DNA of 64,000 nucleotides from an uncultured Roseicyclus sp. (GTDB lineage: Bacteria > Pseudomonadota > Alphaproteobacteria > Rhodobacterales > Rhodobacteraceae): the NCBI GenBank assembly GCA_937139335.1, contig CAKZPN010000023.1:62001-126000 (forward strand). The letters are read 5' to 3'. The number at the start of each line of letters is the position of its first letter. Positions within the stretch are counted from its first letter, which is position 1. Shown here piece after piece: positions 18,127 through 26,878 of this stretch. Both the position numbers and the translations under genes were made by a program. The notes under the pieces are model-generated. The model was not told the DNA's origin and ran no database searches. It saw nothing but the letters and a program-made list of their open reading frames with translations.

Positions 18127-19779
18127 TTACGGCCGCCAGGTCAGGATCTGCCCCTCGGGCCAGTCGAACTCCACCTGCATTTCGACCAGAACGGTCTCGC
18201 CCGGTGCCACGGTCAGATCCCAGGCATGGACGCCGCGCTGGTCGTCCACGTCGCGGGCGTCGGGCGCGGGGGTGAGGGTCAGGTCGAGGTCCAGATCCTC
18301 CTGCTCGGTGAAGGGTGTGGCGTAGAGCACGCGCACCGTCTCCGCGGTGCCGGAGGTGTTTTCGACGCCAAAGGCGACCTGCCGTTCCTGCGTGCTGTTC
18401 GAGGTGAACACGCCGCGGTCGCCCTCGGCCAGCGAGCGGTCGATCCAGACCAGTTGCAGGTGGTCGAGCGGTCCGAAGGCAAGGTCCGTCTCTTCGCCTT
18501 CCGCGATCAGCGGCACCACGTCCTCGCCGATCAGCGCACCGTCGCGGTAGAACCTCGCCACGCCGGGCAGGATCGGCTCGCCGGTGTCGTTGGTGGCGGT
18601 GGCGACGAGGAAGGCGGTGTCGTCGATGCGCGGAACGGCGCGCGCCTCGGTCTCGGCCTCGAGGCTCAGGGTGTCGAAGGGCAGCACGGCCTGGCCGGTG
18701 ACGCCGATCGTGACCGGCGCGCCGTAGACGTAGCTGACCGAAAGCCCCTGCACCTGGATCGCGGCGCGCGATTCCGGCACGGTCGCCTCCATGATCGGGG
18801 CCGGCATCGCATCCGCAAAGCGCGCCTCGCTGTCGCCCGGTGACGCCAACCCGCCGATGACGGGACGCGACGGCTCGATGATCCGGGCCGGGGACGGGTA
18901 GAGGGCAGAGGGGACGCGCTGGCGGTAGGGTTGCGCGGTGGAGAAGGTCATCGCCACATTCTCCCAGCGGGCGGCGCCCGAGGTGTAGACCGACACGAAA
19001 CGCTCCACCTCCAGCGCGCCGCTGTCGCTGTCGAGGTGGAATTCGTAGGACGGCTCCCACCCGGCGCCGTAGCTGAGGTAGTCGAGCGTCAGCGTGGCGT
19101 CGATGTCGGCCGCCGCACTCAGCGACACCTCGATCACGTCGATGTTCAGACCGAAGGGGTTCAGCCGGGCGAAGGCTGCGTTGGCTGCGTTCAGGTCCTG
19201 CTGACGCTCGGCGACCGCCTCGGCCAGATCGCGGCGGGCGACCTGGGCGGCCAGCAATTCCCGTTGGACCCGCGCGGCCTCAGCCCCGAGCGTGGACAAG
19301 AACTGCGGCACCAGCGCGGGGTCCTCGGGCATCGCGATGCCGTCCGGGCCGCCACGGGTGAGCGCGGAGAGGTAAGCGAGCTGCGTTTCGAGCGCGCGGA
19401 TCGTCGCGTCGGCGGCGGTCAGGTCATCCTGCGCCGCTTGCAGGGCATCCTGCGCGGTCTCGACGACGGCGCGGGCCGCGGCCTGATCGGGCGTGTCGAG
19501 CGCACCTTCGCCGATGGCAAAGCCGGAAACACGCTGCGGCGGCCCGAGGATGACGCCCTCGGGGCCGCTGACCTCGACCAGTTCGGCCTGCGCGGAGTCG
19601 GGCATGGCGATCAGCAGGCGATGCGCGCCCGCGGGGACGGAGACGGTGGCGCGGCGCGTGATCTCGGCGCCCGAGAGGTAGACGGTCGCCTCGGCAATGT
19701 CGGCGCGGATCACGATATCATCGGCAAAGGCCGCGGTGCTGCTGAGCAGGGCGGCCGAAAGGGTCAGGGCAAAACGCAT
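18127..19779 (-). CDS. exported DUF4139 domain protein (mucoidy inhibitor MuiA family)
   Basis: A 550-residue exported protein. The N-terminus MRFALTLSAALLSSTAAFAD is a clear signal peptide, with GAGG just upstream of this ATG. Next come a DUF4140-like beta region (AEATVYLSGAEITRRATV), an alpha-helical coiled segment around residues 100-190 with QDALQAAQDDLTAAD, and a long beta-rich DUF4139 region to the end. The function of the family is unknown; some members are annotated as mucoidy inhibitors. No partner gene adjoins it, and it converges on sbtB. Confidence 0.84.
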   Translation of the reverse strand: MRFALTLSAALLSSTAAFADDIVIRADIAEATVYLSGAEITRRATVSVPAGAHRLLIAMPDSAQAELVEVSGPEGVILGPPQRVSGFAIGEGALDTPDQAAARAVVETAQDALQAAQDDLTAADATIRALETQLAYLSALTRGGPDGIAMPEDPALVPQFLSTLGAEAARVQRELLAAQVARRDLAEAVAERQQDLNAANAAFARLNPFGLNIDVIEVSLSAAADIDATLTLDYLSYGAGWEPSYEFHLDSDSGALEVERFVSVYTSGAARWENVAMTFSTAQPYRQRVPSALYPSPARIIEPSRPVIGGLASPGDSEARFADAMPAPIMEATVPESRAAIQVQGLSVSYVYGAPVTIGVTGQAVLPFDTLSLEAETEARAVPRIDDTAFLVATATNDTGEPILPGVARFYRDGALIGEDVVPLIAEGEETDLAFGPLDHLQLVWIDRSLAEGDRGVFTSNSTQERQVAFGVENTSGTAETVRVLYATPFTEQEDLDLDLTLTPAPDARDVDDQRGVHAWDLTVAPGETVLVEMQVEFDWPEGQILTWRP

Positions 19780-19912
19780 GGTGCGGCATTCCTCGGTGGT
19801 GAAGGTCCCGCCTATGGGGTGCCCCTTTGTGGCCAGCAAGACAATGGGGTGAAACCGCCATGTGCAGCCTGTTGGGCGGGGGGCCGCCGACCCGGCGCTG
19901 GCGACCGGCAGC

Positions 19913-19950
19913 AAAAAGACCGGCCAGGGGTGCCCCGACCGGTCCTTTTT
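19913..19950 (-). terminator. terminator after asd
   Basis: Downstream of the asd stop on the reverse strand, AAAAAGGACCGG and CCGGTCTTTTT arms (one bulged base) enclose an inner GGGG/CCCC stem. The hairpin ends in five T residues on the reverse strand. The A/T-tailed symmetry means it could also work on forward transcripts. Confidence 0.8.
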
Positions 19951-19971
19951 CCGTGCGAGGATACGAGCTTC

Positions 19972-20994
19972 TCAGCCCTTCTTGAGCACCCGGTTGCCCA
20001 GCGTTTCAGCGATCTGCACCGCGTTCAGAGCCGCGCCTTTGCGCAGGTTGTCGGACACGCACCACAGGTTGATGCCGTTGTCGATCGTGCTGTCCTGCCG
20101 GATGCGGCTGATGAACGTGGCGTAGTCGCCGACGCATTCGACGGGGGTGACGTAGCCACCGTCCTCGCGCTTGTCGATCACCATGATGCCGGGCGCTTCA
20201 CGCAGGATATCGCGCGCCTCATCCTCGTCGAGGAAATCCTCGAACTCGATGTTGATCGCCTCGGAATGACCGACGAAGACCGGCACGCGCACGCAGGTCG
20301 CTGTGACCTTGATCTTGGTGTCGAGGATCTTCTTCGTCTCGGCCACCATCTTCCACTCTTCCTTGGTCTCGCCGCTGTCGAGGAACTTGTCGATATGCGG
20401 GATGACGTTGAAGGCGATCTGCTTGGTGAACTTGGCCGGCTCTCGTTCCTGGCCGGGCACGTACATGCCCTTGGTCTGCTCCCAGAGCTCGTCCATGCCT
20501 TCCTTGCCCGCGCCGGACACCGACTGGTAGGTCGAGACGACAACGCGCTTGATGGTGGCGCGGTCGTGCAGCGGCTTCAGCGCGACGACCATCTGCGCGG
20601 TGGAGCAGTTGGGGTTCGCGATGATGTTCTTCTTGGAATAGCCCAGCACCGCCTCGGGGTTCACCTCGGGGACAACCAGCGGCACGTCGGGGTCGTAGCG
20701 GTAGAGCGAGGAGTTGTCGATCACGACACAGCCGGCCTTGGCGGCCTTGGGCGCATAGATCGCCGTCGCCTCGGACCCGATCGCGAACAGCGCGATGTCC
20801 CAGCCGGTGAAGTCGAAGGTGTCGAGGTCCTTGGTCTTGAGTGTCTTGTCGCCAAAGCTGCACTCGCTGCCCAGCGACTTGCGGCTGGCCAGGGCGACGA
20901 TCTCGTCCACGGGAAACTCCCGCTCGGCGAGGATGTTCAGCATTTCGCGGCCCACGTTGCCGGTGGCGCCCGCGACGACGACTCGGTATCCCAT
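19972..20994 (-). CDS. asd: aspartate-semialdehyde dehydrogenase
   Basis: A 340-residue NADP-dependent enzyme that makes aspartate semialdehyde for lysine, threonine, methionine and diaminopimelate. It starts MGYRVVVAGATGNVGREML with a Rossmann motif. The catalytic cysteine lies in NPNCSTAQ, and YQSVSGAGKEGMDEL and a GHSEAINIEFE motif are family hallmarks. I chose the ATG at 20994 because the longer open frame to 21105 puts 37 unrelated residues before the Rossmann fold. It stands alone, with a terminator after it. Confidence 0.95.
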   Translation of the reverse strand: MGYRVVVAGATGNVGREMLNILAEREFPVDEIVALASRKSLGSECSFGDKTLKTKDLDTFDFTGWDIALFAIGSEATAIYAPKAAKAGCVVIDNSSLYRYDPDVPLVVPEVNPEAVLGYSKKNIIANPNCSTAQMVVALKPLHDRATIKRVVVSTYQSVSGAGKEGMDELWEQTKGMYVPGQEREPAKFTKQIAFNVIPHIDKFLDSGETKEEWKMVAETKKILDTKIKVTATCVRVPVFVGHSEAINIEFEDFLDEDEARDILREAPGIMVIDKREDGGYVTPVECVGDYATFISRIRQDSTIDNGINLWCVSDNLRKGAALNAVQIAETLGNRVLKKG

Positions 20995-21305
20995 AGTCCT
21001 TGATCCTTCGGGGTAATGGATGGGCGGCACATAAAGGAAGGTTCGGCAAAGGAAAAGGGTCACAAGGCTTGACTTGTGCGGGCCGAACCCGCATGTGCCC
21101 TTCATGTCGCCGCGCTGCCGCGTGAGCAGCCGACGCGCGGACCCTACCGCGCATCAGACGGCGACACGCTATTCCCCAGGTCCCCATCACGCAGGGTTCT
21201 GACGATCGCGCCGATGAGCGGCCCGGTCGCACCCTCGATTGCCGCGCGCACCGCGCGGCTGCCATCCATGGCGCGCCCGACTGGTTGCGCCTGAAAGGAC
21301 AAGAT
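20995..21305. promoter_or_regulatory. 311-base asd/helicase intergenic region with inverted repeat
   Basis: The gap between the divergent asd and helicase genes holds no convincing gene. It must contain both promoters, but no clear hexamers stand out. A perfect 6-6-6 inverted repeat, CACAAG-gcttga-CTTGTG, lies at 21061-21078, about 67 bases upstream of asd, and is an operator candidate. AAAGGA at 21294-21299 is the likely ribosome binding site of the helicase. Confidence 0.35.
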
Positions 21306-22604
21306 TTGTTTGATTTCGACATGCTGGGCCTGAACCCCGCGATTCTCACCGCGCTGAAGGCCAGCGGCTTCGACACCCCGACCCCGATCCAGAACCAGGC
21401 GATTCCGCTGGCGATGGACGGCCATGACATCCTCGGCCTCGCGCAGACCGGCACCGGCAAGACGCTGGCCTTCGGCCTGCCGCTGATCGCGCATCTGATG
21501 GAGGAAAAGGGCCGCCCCGAGCCCAAGACCGCCAAGGCGCTGATCCTGGCACCCACGCGCGAACTGGTGAACCAGATCTCGGACAGCCTGCGCGCCTTCA
21601 CCGGCAACACCCAGATCAAGATCGCCACCGTCGTCGGCGGCCAGTCGATCAACCGCCAGATCGGCGTTCTGGCGCGCGGCACCGATATCCTTGTCGCCAC
21701 GCCCGGACGTCTTATCGACCTGATGGACCGTGGCGCGGTCGACCTGCGCCATGCCCGCCACCTGGTGCTGGACGAGGCCGACCAGATGCTCGACCTCGGC
21801 TTCATCCATGCGCTGCGCCGGATCGCCCCGAAACTGGGCACGCCGCGCCAGACCATGCTGTTTTCGGCCACGATGCCGAAGCAGATGGAGGAGCTGTCGC
21901 GCGCCTACCTGACCAATCCCCGCCGGGTGCAGGTCGCGCCGCCGGGCAAGGCCGCCGACAAGGTGACTCAATCGGTGCGCTACATGGAAAAGGGCGACAA
22001 GCCCAAGATCCTGCGCGAAATCCTGAGCCGTGATCCCGACGCCCTGACGCTGGTCTTCGCCCGCACCAAGCATGGTGCCGAAAAGCTGATGAACGGGTTG
22101 GTGGCCGACGGCTTCAACGCCGCCTCGATCCACGGCAACAAGAGCCAGGGCCAGCGCGACCGCGCGATCAAGGGCTTCCGTGACGGCAAGATCAACATCC
22201 TCGTCGCGACCGACGTGGCCGCGCGCGGCATCGACATTCCGGGCGTCGCCTACGTGATCAACTACGAACTGCCCGACACGCCCGACAACTACGTCCACCG
22301 CATCGGCCGCACCGCGCGTGCCGGCCGCGAGGGCGAGGCGATCGCGTTCTGCTGTGCCGAGGAAGTCGACCTGCTGGTGCAGATCGAGAAGGTCATGAAG
22401 ACCGAGATTCCGGTGGCCTCGGGCACCCGTCCGCGCGCCGTGAAGATGGTGAAGCCCCAACGCGGTGGCGGCGGTGGCGGTGCCAAGTCCGGTGCAGGCG
22501 GCGGCCGTGGTCGTGGCCACGGGCAGGGCGGCAAGCCGGCGCAGCGCTCCTTCGCCGATGCCGGCCCCAAGGGCCGCCGTCCGCGCCGCAGCCGCGCGGC
22601 GTAA
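21306..22604 (+). CDS. DEAD-box ATP-dependent RNA helicase
   Basis: A 432-residue helicase of the RhlE/DeaD group. All core motifs are present: the Q motif TPTPIQNQAIP, AQTGTGKT, PTRELV, TPGRLIDL, DEAD, SAT, then ATDVAARGIDIPG and HRIGRTARAG. The tail after residue 380 is rich in glycine and arginine, like RNA-binding RGG tails. I chose the TTG at 21306 because AAAGGA lies six bases upstream and the protein then begins MFDFDMLGLNP. A TTG at 21285 and an ATG at 21321 are alternatives. It probably remodels ribosomal or messenger RNA. Confidence 0.92.
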   Translation: MFDFDMLGLNPAILTALKASGFDTPTPIQNQAIPLAMDGHDILGLAQTGTGKTLAFGLPLIAHLMEEKGRPEPKTAKALILAPTRELVNQISDSLRAFTGNTQIKIATVVGGQSINRQIGVLARGTDILVATPGRLIDLMDRGAVDLRHARHLVLDEADQMLDLGFIHALRRIAPKLGTPRQTMLFSATMPKQMEELSRAYLTNPRRVQVAPPGKAADKVTQSVRYMEKGDKPKILREILSRDPDALTLVFARTKHGAEKLMNGLVADGFNAASIHGNKSQGQRDRAIKGFRDGKINILVATDVAARGIDIPGVAYVINYELPDTPDNYVHRIGRTARAGREGEAIAFCCAEEVDLLVQIEKVMKTEIPVASGTRPRAVKMVKPQRGGGGGGAKSGAGGGRGRGHGQGGKPAQRSFADAGPKGRRPRRSRAA

Positions 22605-22614
22605 GTCACCGACC

Positions 22615-23790
22615 CTAGCCGGTGCTGTCCCTCGCCCAGAGAAAAACGGACAGCCCGGCCAGGATCACCAGCCCGATAATTCCGAAAAGCGCGCCATAGG
22701 CTTCGGCCGGGGCGCGGGTCTGGGCCAGCGAGGCATAGGTCGGGCCGGTGGCAAACTGCATCACGCCCGCGCCGCCCATCCCGAACAGGTTCAGCAGCGT
22801 CACCCCCCGCCCGGTCAGGTGCGGCGGGCAGAAGCTGCGCCCGTGGCTGATGACGAGCGGGTAGGACGCGCCCAGCACGCCGATCGCCGCGAAAAGCGCG
22901 ATGGCCGGCGCGAGCCCGCCCGGCGGAAACACCCAGAACGTGAGGCAGAGCGCCGCGACCCCGGCGTTGCCGATCAGGATCGGCCGCTTGCGACCACCGA
23001 ACAGGCGATCGGCGGGTCCGTAGAGGAAGTTGCCCGCGATCATCGCCAGCCCCATGACAAGTGTCGCCGTGCCGATCTGCGCCAGGTCGGCGCCGAAGCG
23101 GTCGGTGATGTAGGGGCTGATCCAGAGGCCGCGCAGCCCAGCCGCGGGCGCGTAGCAGACGAACATCATCACCATGACGGGCCAGAGCGCGGGCATGCGC
23201 AGCAGGTCGAGGAGCGAGCCCTTCGCCTCGCCCGCCGGTTTCTCCGGGTCGCGGACGAGCAGCGCGATGGCCAGCGCGATGCCCGCCGTCAGCACCGCGA
23301 AGCTGCCCACGGTCGCGCGCCAGCCGAAAGCCTCGATCAGCCAGGCCAGCGGGGCAGCGGACAAAATGTTGCCCAGTGACGAGACGCCGACCGTGACGCC
23401 CGCCAGCGTGCCGAAGATGGCGGGGGCGAACTGCCGGGCGAAGATGTAGTAGGTCGCCATCAGGACCGGCGCGCAGCCGATGCCGATGAGCACCATCGCC
23501 GCGGTGATCGCGCCGGGCCCTTCGGCCGTCGCGAAAACAGCCGCACCCCCGGCGCCGCCGATGAGGAACAGGACCGAGGCGGTGCGCCGTGGTCCTAGGT
23601 GGTCCAGCGCCCAGCCCACCGGCAGCTGCATCAGCGCGAAGGCAGCGAACCACAGGCCCGAGGCGCGCGCGAGATCGGCCGTCGACGCCCCGACCTCCGC
23701 CATCAGCACGGGCGACAGCACCGCCAGGAAGGCACGGTAGAACTGGCTCAGCATGTAAGCCACGATCAGAAACGCGATACCGGCGCGCAT
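22615..23790 (-). CDS. MFS transporter
   Basis: A 391-residue membrane protein with about twelve predicted helices and a central cytoplasmic loop (RDPEKPAGEAKGSLLDLLRM). The loop between helices 2 and 3 reads GWALDHLGPRRTA, and that between helices 8 and 9 reads DRLFGGRKRPIL. Both match the major facilitator signature. The ATG at 23790 (MRAGIAFLIVAYML) places the first helix right at the N-terminus; upstream codons add a soluble leader. The substrate is unknown. It converges on the helicase with a 10-base gap. Confidence 0.85.
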   Translation of the reverse strand: MRAGIAFLIVAYMLSQFYRAFLAVLSPVLMAEVGASTADLARASGLWFAAFALMQLPVGWALDHLGPRRTASVLFLIGGAGGAAVFATAEGPGAITAAMVLIGIGCAPVLMATYYIFARQFAPAIFGTLAGVTVGVSSLGNILSAAPLAWLIEAFGWRATVGSFAVLTAGIALAIALLVRDPEKPAGEAKGSLLDLLRMPALWPVMVMMFVCYAPAAGLRGLWISPYITDRFGADLAQIGTATLVMGLAMIAGNFLYGPADRLFGGRKRPILIGNAGVAALCLTFWVFPPGGLAPAIALFAAIGVLGASYPLVISHGRSFCPPHLTGRGVTLLNLFGMGGAGVMQFATGPTYASLAQTRAPAEAYGALFGIIGLVILAGLSVFLWARDSTG

Positions 23791-23972
23791 GAAAACCCCT
23801 TCCCCTGTTCCGGCGCGACCCTGCCCCGCCCCGCCCCCCGCGACAAGCGGGCGCGCTTTCCGATACTTTTTGTCGGGAATATTGACTCGCCGCACAAGCT
23901 GCGGTTCAAGGGCATCGACCTAGCTGAGTAATTCAGTCGGGTATGCGATCCGGACACCCAGGGAGATTTACC

Positions 23973-24989
23973 ATGACCCGCACACTCGCCGCCCTTCTGG
24001 GCACGGCCATTGCCGCCTCGACATTGACCGCGGCCCAGGCGCAGGAGGTCAATATCTATTCCTCGCGCCACTACGACAACGACGAGCAGCTCTATACCGG
24101 CTTCACCGAAGCCACCGGCATCACGGTGAACCGGATCGAAGGCGAGGCCGACGAGCTGATCGCGCGGATGCAGGCCGAGGGCGCCAACAGCCCCGCCGAC
24201 ATCTTCCTGACCGTCGATGCCGGACGTATCTGGCTGGCCGATCAGGCGGAGCTTCTGCAGCCAGTCGACTCCGAGGTGCTGAACGCGCGCATCCCCGCGC
24301 ATCTGCGCCACCCCGAGGGCCATTGGTTCGGCATCTCGCAGCGTGCGCGGATCATCTTCTACAACCGCGAAACGGTCGAGAACCCGCCGCAGACCTACGA
24401 AGACCTCGCCGACCCGCAATACGAGGGCATGGTCTGCCTGCGCTCGGGCAGCAACATCTACAACCTCTCGCTCCTGTCCTCGATCATCGACGCCGATGGC
24501 GAAGAGGCGGCGCGTGAGTGGGCCGCCGGCGTGCGTGGCAACATGGCCCGTGACCCGCAGGGTGGCGATACCGACCAGCTTCTGGGCCTGGTATCGGGCG
24601 AATGCGACATCGCCGTCACCAACACCTACTACTTCCTCCGCGCGCTCGACGGCGGCGTCGACGGCTTGTCGGGTTCGACCGACATGATCGGCTGGGTGTT
24701 CCCGAACCAGTCGGGCCGTGGCGCGCATGTGAACGTGGCCGCTGCCGGCGTCGCGGTGAACGCGCCGAATCGGGAAGAGGCCGTCGCCTTCCTCGAATAC
24801 CTGAGCAGCCCCGAGGCGCAGGCCTATTTCGCCAACCAGAACAACGAATACGCGGCGGTGCCGGGCATCGGCCTTGCGCCGAACCCCGCCAGCCTCGGGC
24901 TGTTCCGGTCGGACGACCTGAACCTCTCGGTGCTGGGCGAGAACCAGCCGCTGGCGCAGACGATCTTCAACGAGGTCGGCTGGGAGTGA
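23973..24989 (+). CDS. ferric iron ABC transporter, periplasmic binding protein
   Basis: A 338-residue exported binding protein of the FbpA/FutA type. The signal peptide is MTRTLAALLGTAIAASTLTAAQAQ. The mature protein starts with EVNIYSSRHYDND, a hallmark of ferric-iron binding proteins, and has the tyrosine pair in TNTYYFL that usually ligates iron. AGGGAGA precedes the ATG at 23973. A permease gene of the same system follows on the opposite strand, after a terminator. I saw no ATPase subunit nearby. Confidence 0.88.
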   Translation: MTRTLAALLGTAIAASTLTAAQAQEVNIYSSRHYDNDEQLYTGFTEATGITVNRIEGEADELIARMQAEGANSPADIFLTVDAGRIWLADQAELLQPVDSEVLNARIPAHLRHPEGHWFGISQRARIIFYNRETVENPPQTYEDLADPQYEGMVCLRSGSNIYNLSLLSSIIDADGEEAAREWAAGVRGNMARDPQGGDTDQLLGLVSGECDIAVTNTYYFLRALDGGVDGLSGSTDMIGWVFPNQSGRGAHVNVAAAGVAVNAPNREEAVAFLEYLSSPEAQAYFANQNNEYAAVPGIGLAPNPASLGLFRSDDLNLSVLGENQPLAQTIFNEVGWE

Positions 24990-25011
24990 TCCCCGCCATT
25001 GCGTGAGCTTG

Positions 25012-25037
25012 CGGGCGTCCTTCGGGGCGCCCGTTTT
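25012..25037 (+). terminator. terminator after iron-binding protein gene
   Basis: CGGGCGTCC (25012-25020) pairs with GGGCGCCCG (25025-25033) with one G-U pair across a TTCG tetraloop, followed by TTTT. It lies 23 bases after the stop. Confidence 0.85.
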
Positions 25038-25044
25038 CGTTTGC

Positions 25045-26733
25045 CTACTCGGCGGCGCGCAGGTCGGGGTCGGGCACGAAGCGGTGTTCCGTCGTGGTCT
25101 CGCGCCCGAGGCCGCGGCAGAGCAGGATCACCGGCAGGAGGCCCACGGCGGCAATCACCAGCGAAGGCACCGCCGCCTCGGACAGCCGCTCATCCGCGGC
25201 GAGACGATGCGCCTGCACCGCGAGCGTGTCGAAGTTGAACGGACGCATGATGAGGGTCGCGGGCAGTTCCTTCATCACGTCGACAAACACGATCAGCAGC
25301 GCGGTCATCAGCGACGGGCGCAGGATCGGCAGGTGGACACCCCGCAGCATGGTGCGCGGCGTGCGGCCGAGCGTGCGGGCGACGGCGTCGATGTTGGGGT
25401 TGATGGTGGACAGCCCGGCGTCATAGGCCGAGAGAGCGGCAGCCATGAAGCGGATCATGTAGGCCGCGACCAGAAGCCAGATCGAGCCGGTCAGCAGGAG
25501 GCCGGTGCTGATGCCGAAATTCACGCGCATCATCGCGTCGAGCGCGTTGTCGAAAGCGGCGAAGGGCACCATGAGGCCCACGGCGATCACGCCGCCCGGC
25601 ACCGCGTAGCCGATGCTGGAAATCCGCATTGCGGCCCGCGCGCCCGGCGTCGGGTGCAGCCGCGCGTTGAAGCCCAGGATGACGGCGGCCGCCACGGTCA
25701 CGACCGCCGCGACCGAGGCGAGGGTCAGCGAGTTTTGCAGGAAGGCGAGGTAGCGCGGCGTGAACAGAAGCTGCCCCGAATCCCACGCCATCGAGATCAG
25801 GAGGCCGCCGGGCAACAGGAAGCCGAGGATCACCGGCAGCGTGCAGAAGACGATCGCGCCAAGCGCCCGGATGCCCGTCAGCCTGGCCGGCTGCATCGTC
25901 TCGAAGCGTCGGCCGGCGCCATGGAACCGCTGCTCGCGCCGTTGCGCGCGTTCGATCCAGGCGAAGGTGAGCGCCACGATCAGCAGGCACAGCGCCAGTT
26001 GCGCCGCCCCGGCGCGGTCGGCGAAGGAAAACCAGCTCTGGTATATGCCGGTCGCGAAGGTGCGCACGTTGAAATAGGAAACGGTGCCGAAATCGGCCAG
26101 CGTCTCCATCAGTGCCAGCAGCACGCCGCCCGCGATGGCCGGGCGCGCGATGGGCAGCGACACGCGGAAGAACGCGCCCCAGGGCGATTGCCCCAGCGTG
26201 CGCGCGGCAATGTAGGCAGTGGCCGATTGCTGAAGGAACGCCGCGCGCGCCAGCAGGTAGACGTAGGGGTAGAGCACCAGCGTCAGCATCGCCGCGGCTC
26301 CGCCGAGGCTGCGGATCTCGGGGAACCAGTAGTCGCGCGGGCCCCAGCCGGTCAGGTCGCGCAGCGACGTTTGGACCCACCCGGGATGGTCGAGAAAATT
26401 TGTGTAGGCATAGGCCAGCACATAGGCCGGAAAGGCCAGCGGCAGGGCCAGTGCGACCTCGAGGACGCGGCGGCCGGGAAACCGGGTCGCCGTCACGAGC
26501 CAGGCGGTGCCTGTCCCGATGATCGCGGTGCCCGCGCCGACGATGACGATCAGCTGCACCGTGGTGCCGACAAAGCGCGGCAGCACGGTTCGCCCGAGGC
26601 TGGCGAGCGTATCGAAACCCCCGGTCAGCGCCGCCAGCGCGACCGCAGCCATCGGCAGGACGCAGAGGCCGGCGGCAAGCCAGGCCAGCGCGGACAGGCG
26701 GCGCGGGTGGTGCGATCGTGCGCGACGGGCCAT
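25045..26733 (-). CDS. ferric iron ABC transporter permease (fused, FbpB type)
   Basis: A 562-residue membrane protein with about twelve predicted helices, made of two permease halves. Each half carries an EAA-like loop: RTLGQSPWGAFFRVSLPIARP in the first, and RTLGRTPRTMLRGVHLPILRP in the second. This layout is typical of FbpB/SfuB ferric iron permeases. It converges tail to tail with the iron-binding protein gene, so the two are transcribed separately despite their shared job. The matching ATPase is not in the window and must be supplied from elsewhere. Confidence 0.88.
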   Translation of the reverse strand: MARRARSHHPRRLSALAWLAAGLCVLPMAAVALAALTGGFDTLASLGRTVLPRFVGTTVQLIVIVGAGTAIIGTGTAWLVTATRFPGRRVLEVALALPLAFPAYVLAYAYTNFLDHPGWVQTSLRDLTGWGPRDYWFPEIRSLGGAAAMLTLVLYPYVYLLARAAFLQQSATAYIAARTLGQSPWGAFFRVSLPIARPAIAGGVLLALMETLADFGTVSYFNVRTFATGIYQSWFSFADRAGAAQLALCLLIVALTFAWIERAQRREQRFHGAGRRFETMQPARLTGIRALGAIVFCTLPVILGFLLPGGLLISMAWDSGQLLFTPRYLAFLQNSLTLASVAAVVTVAAAVILGFNARLHPTPGARAAMRISSIGYAVPGGVIAVGLMVPFAAFDNALDAMMRVNFGISTGLLLTGSIWLLVAAYMIRFMAAALSAYDAGLSTINPNIDAVARTLGRTPRTMLRGVHLPILRPSLMTALLIVFVDVMKELPATLIMRPFNFDTLAVQAHRLAADERLSEAAVPSLVIAAVGLLPVILLCRGLGRETTTEHRFVPDPDLRAAE

Positions 26734-26858
26734 GGCAGGAAGGCGTTTCCCTAGAAAACCTCAATCCGATGACTTCTGTCAGGATTTGCCCGAATTGCAA
26801 GCCGACCCCCGCCGGGTGGGCGGCTTCGTCGCAAAAGGATCACTTGCCAAGCCCATTA

Positions 26859-26878
26859 AATTCGGTACTTCATGAATT
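26859..26878. promoter_or_regulatory. inverted repeat before the ars operon
   Basis: AATTC-ggtacttcat-GAATT, a 5-10-5 inverted repeat with an inner TTCATGAA palindrome, ends at the base before the first ATG of the arsRC gene. ArsR proteins bind such A/T-rich dyads near their own start. The 145-base gap to the divergent permease is the only place for the operon's promoter. ArsR binding is inference. Confidence 0.35.

Noticed and set aside
23924..23936. CTGA-gtaat-TCAG upstream of the iron-binding protein gene as an iron-regulator box
   Set aside because: The arms are only 4 bases and match no iron box I can recall with confidence. Such short repeats occur by chance.
25003..26754. Long forward open frame opposite the iron permease
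   Set aside because: It is antisense to a clear membrane protein gene. Its translation is dominated by His, Gln, Arg and Gly, typical of a shadow.
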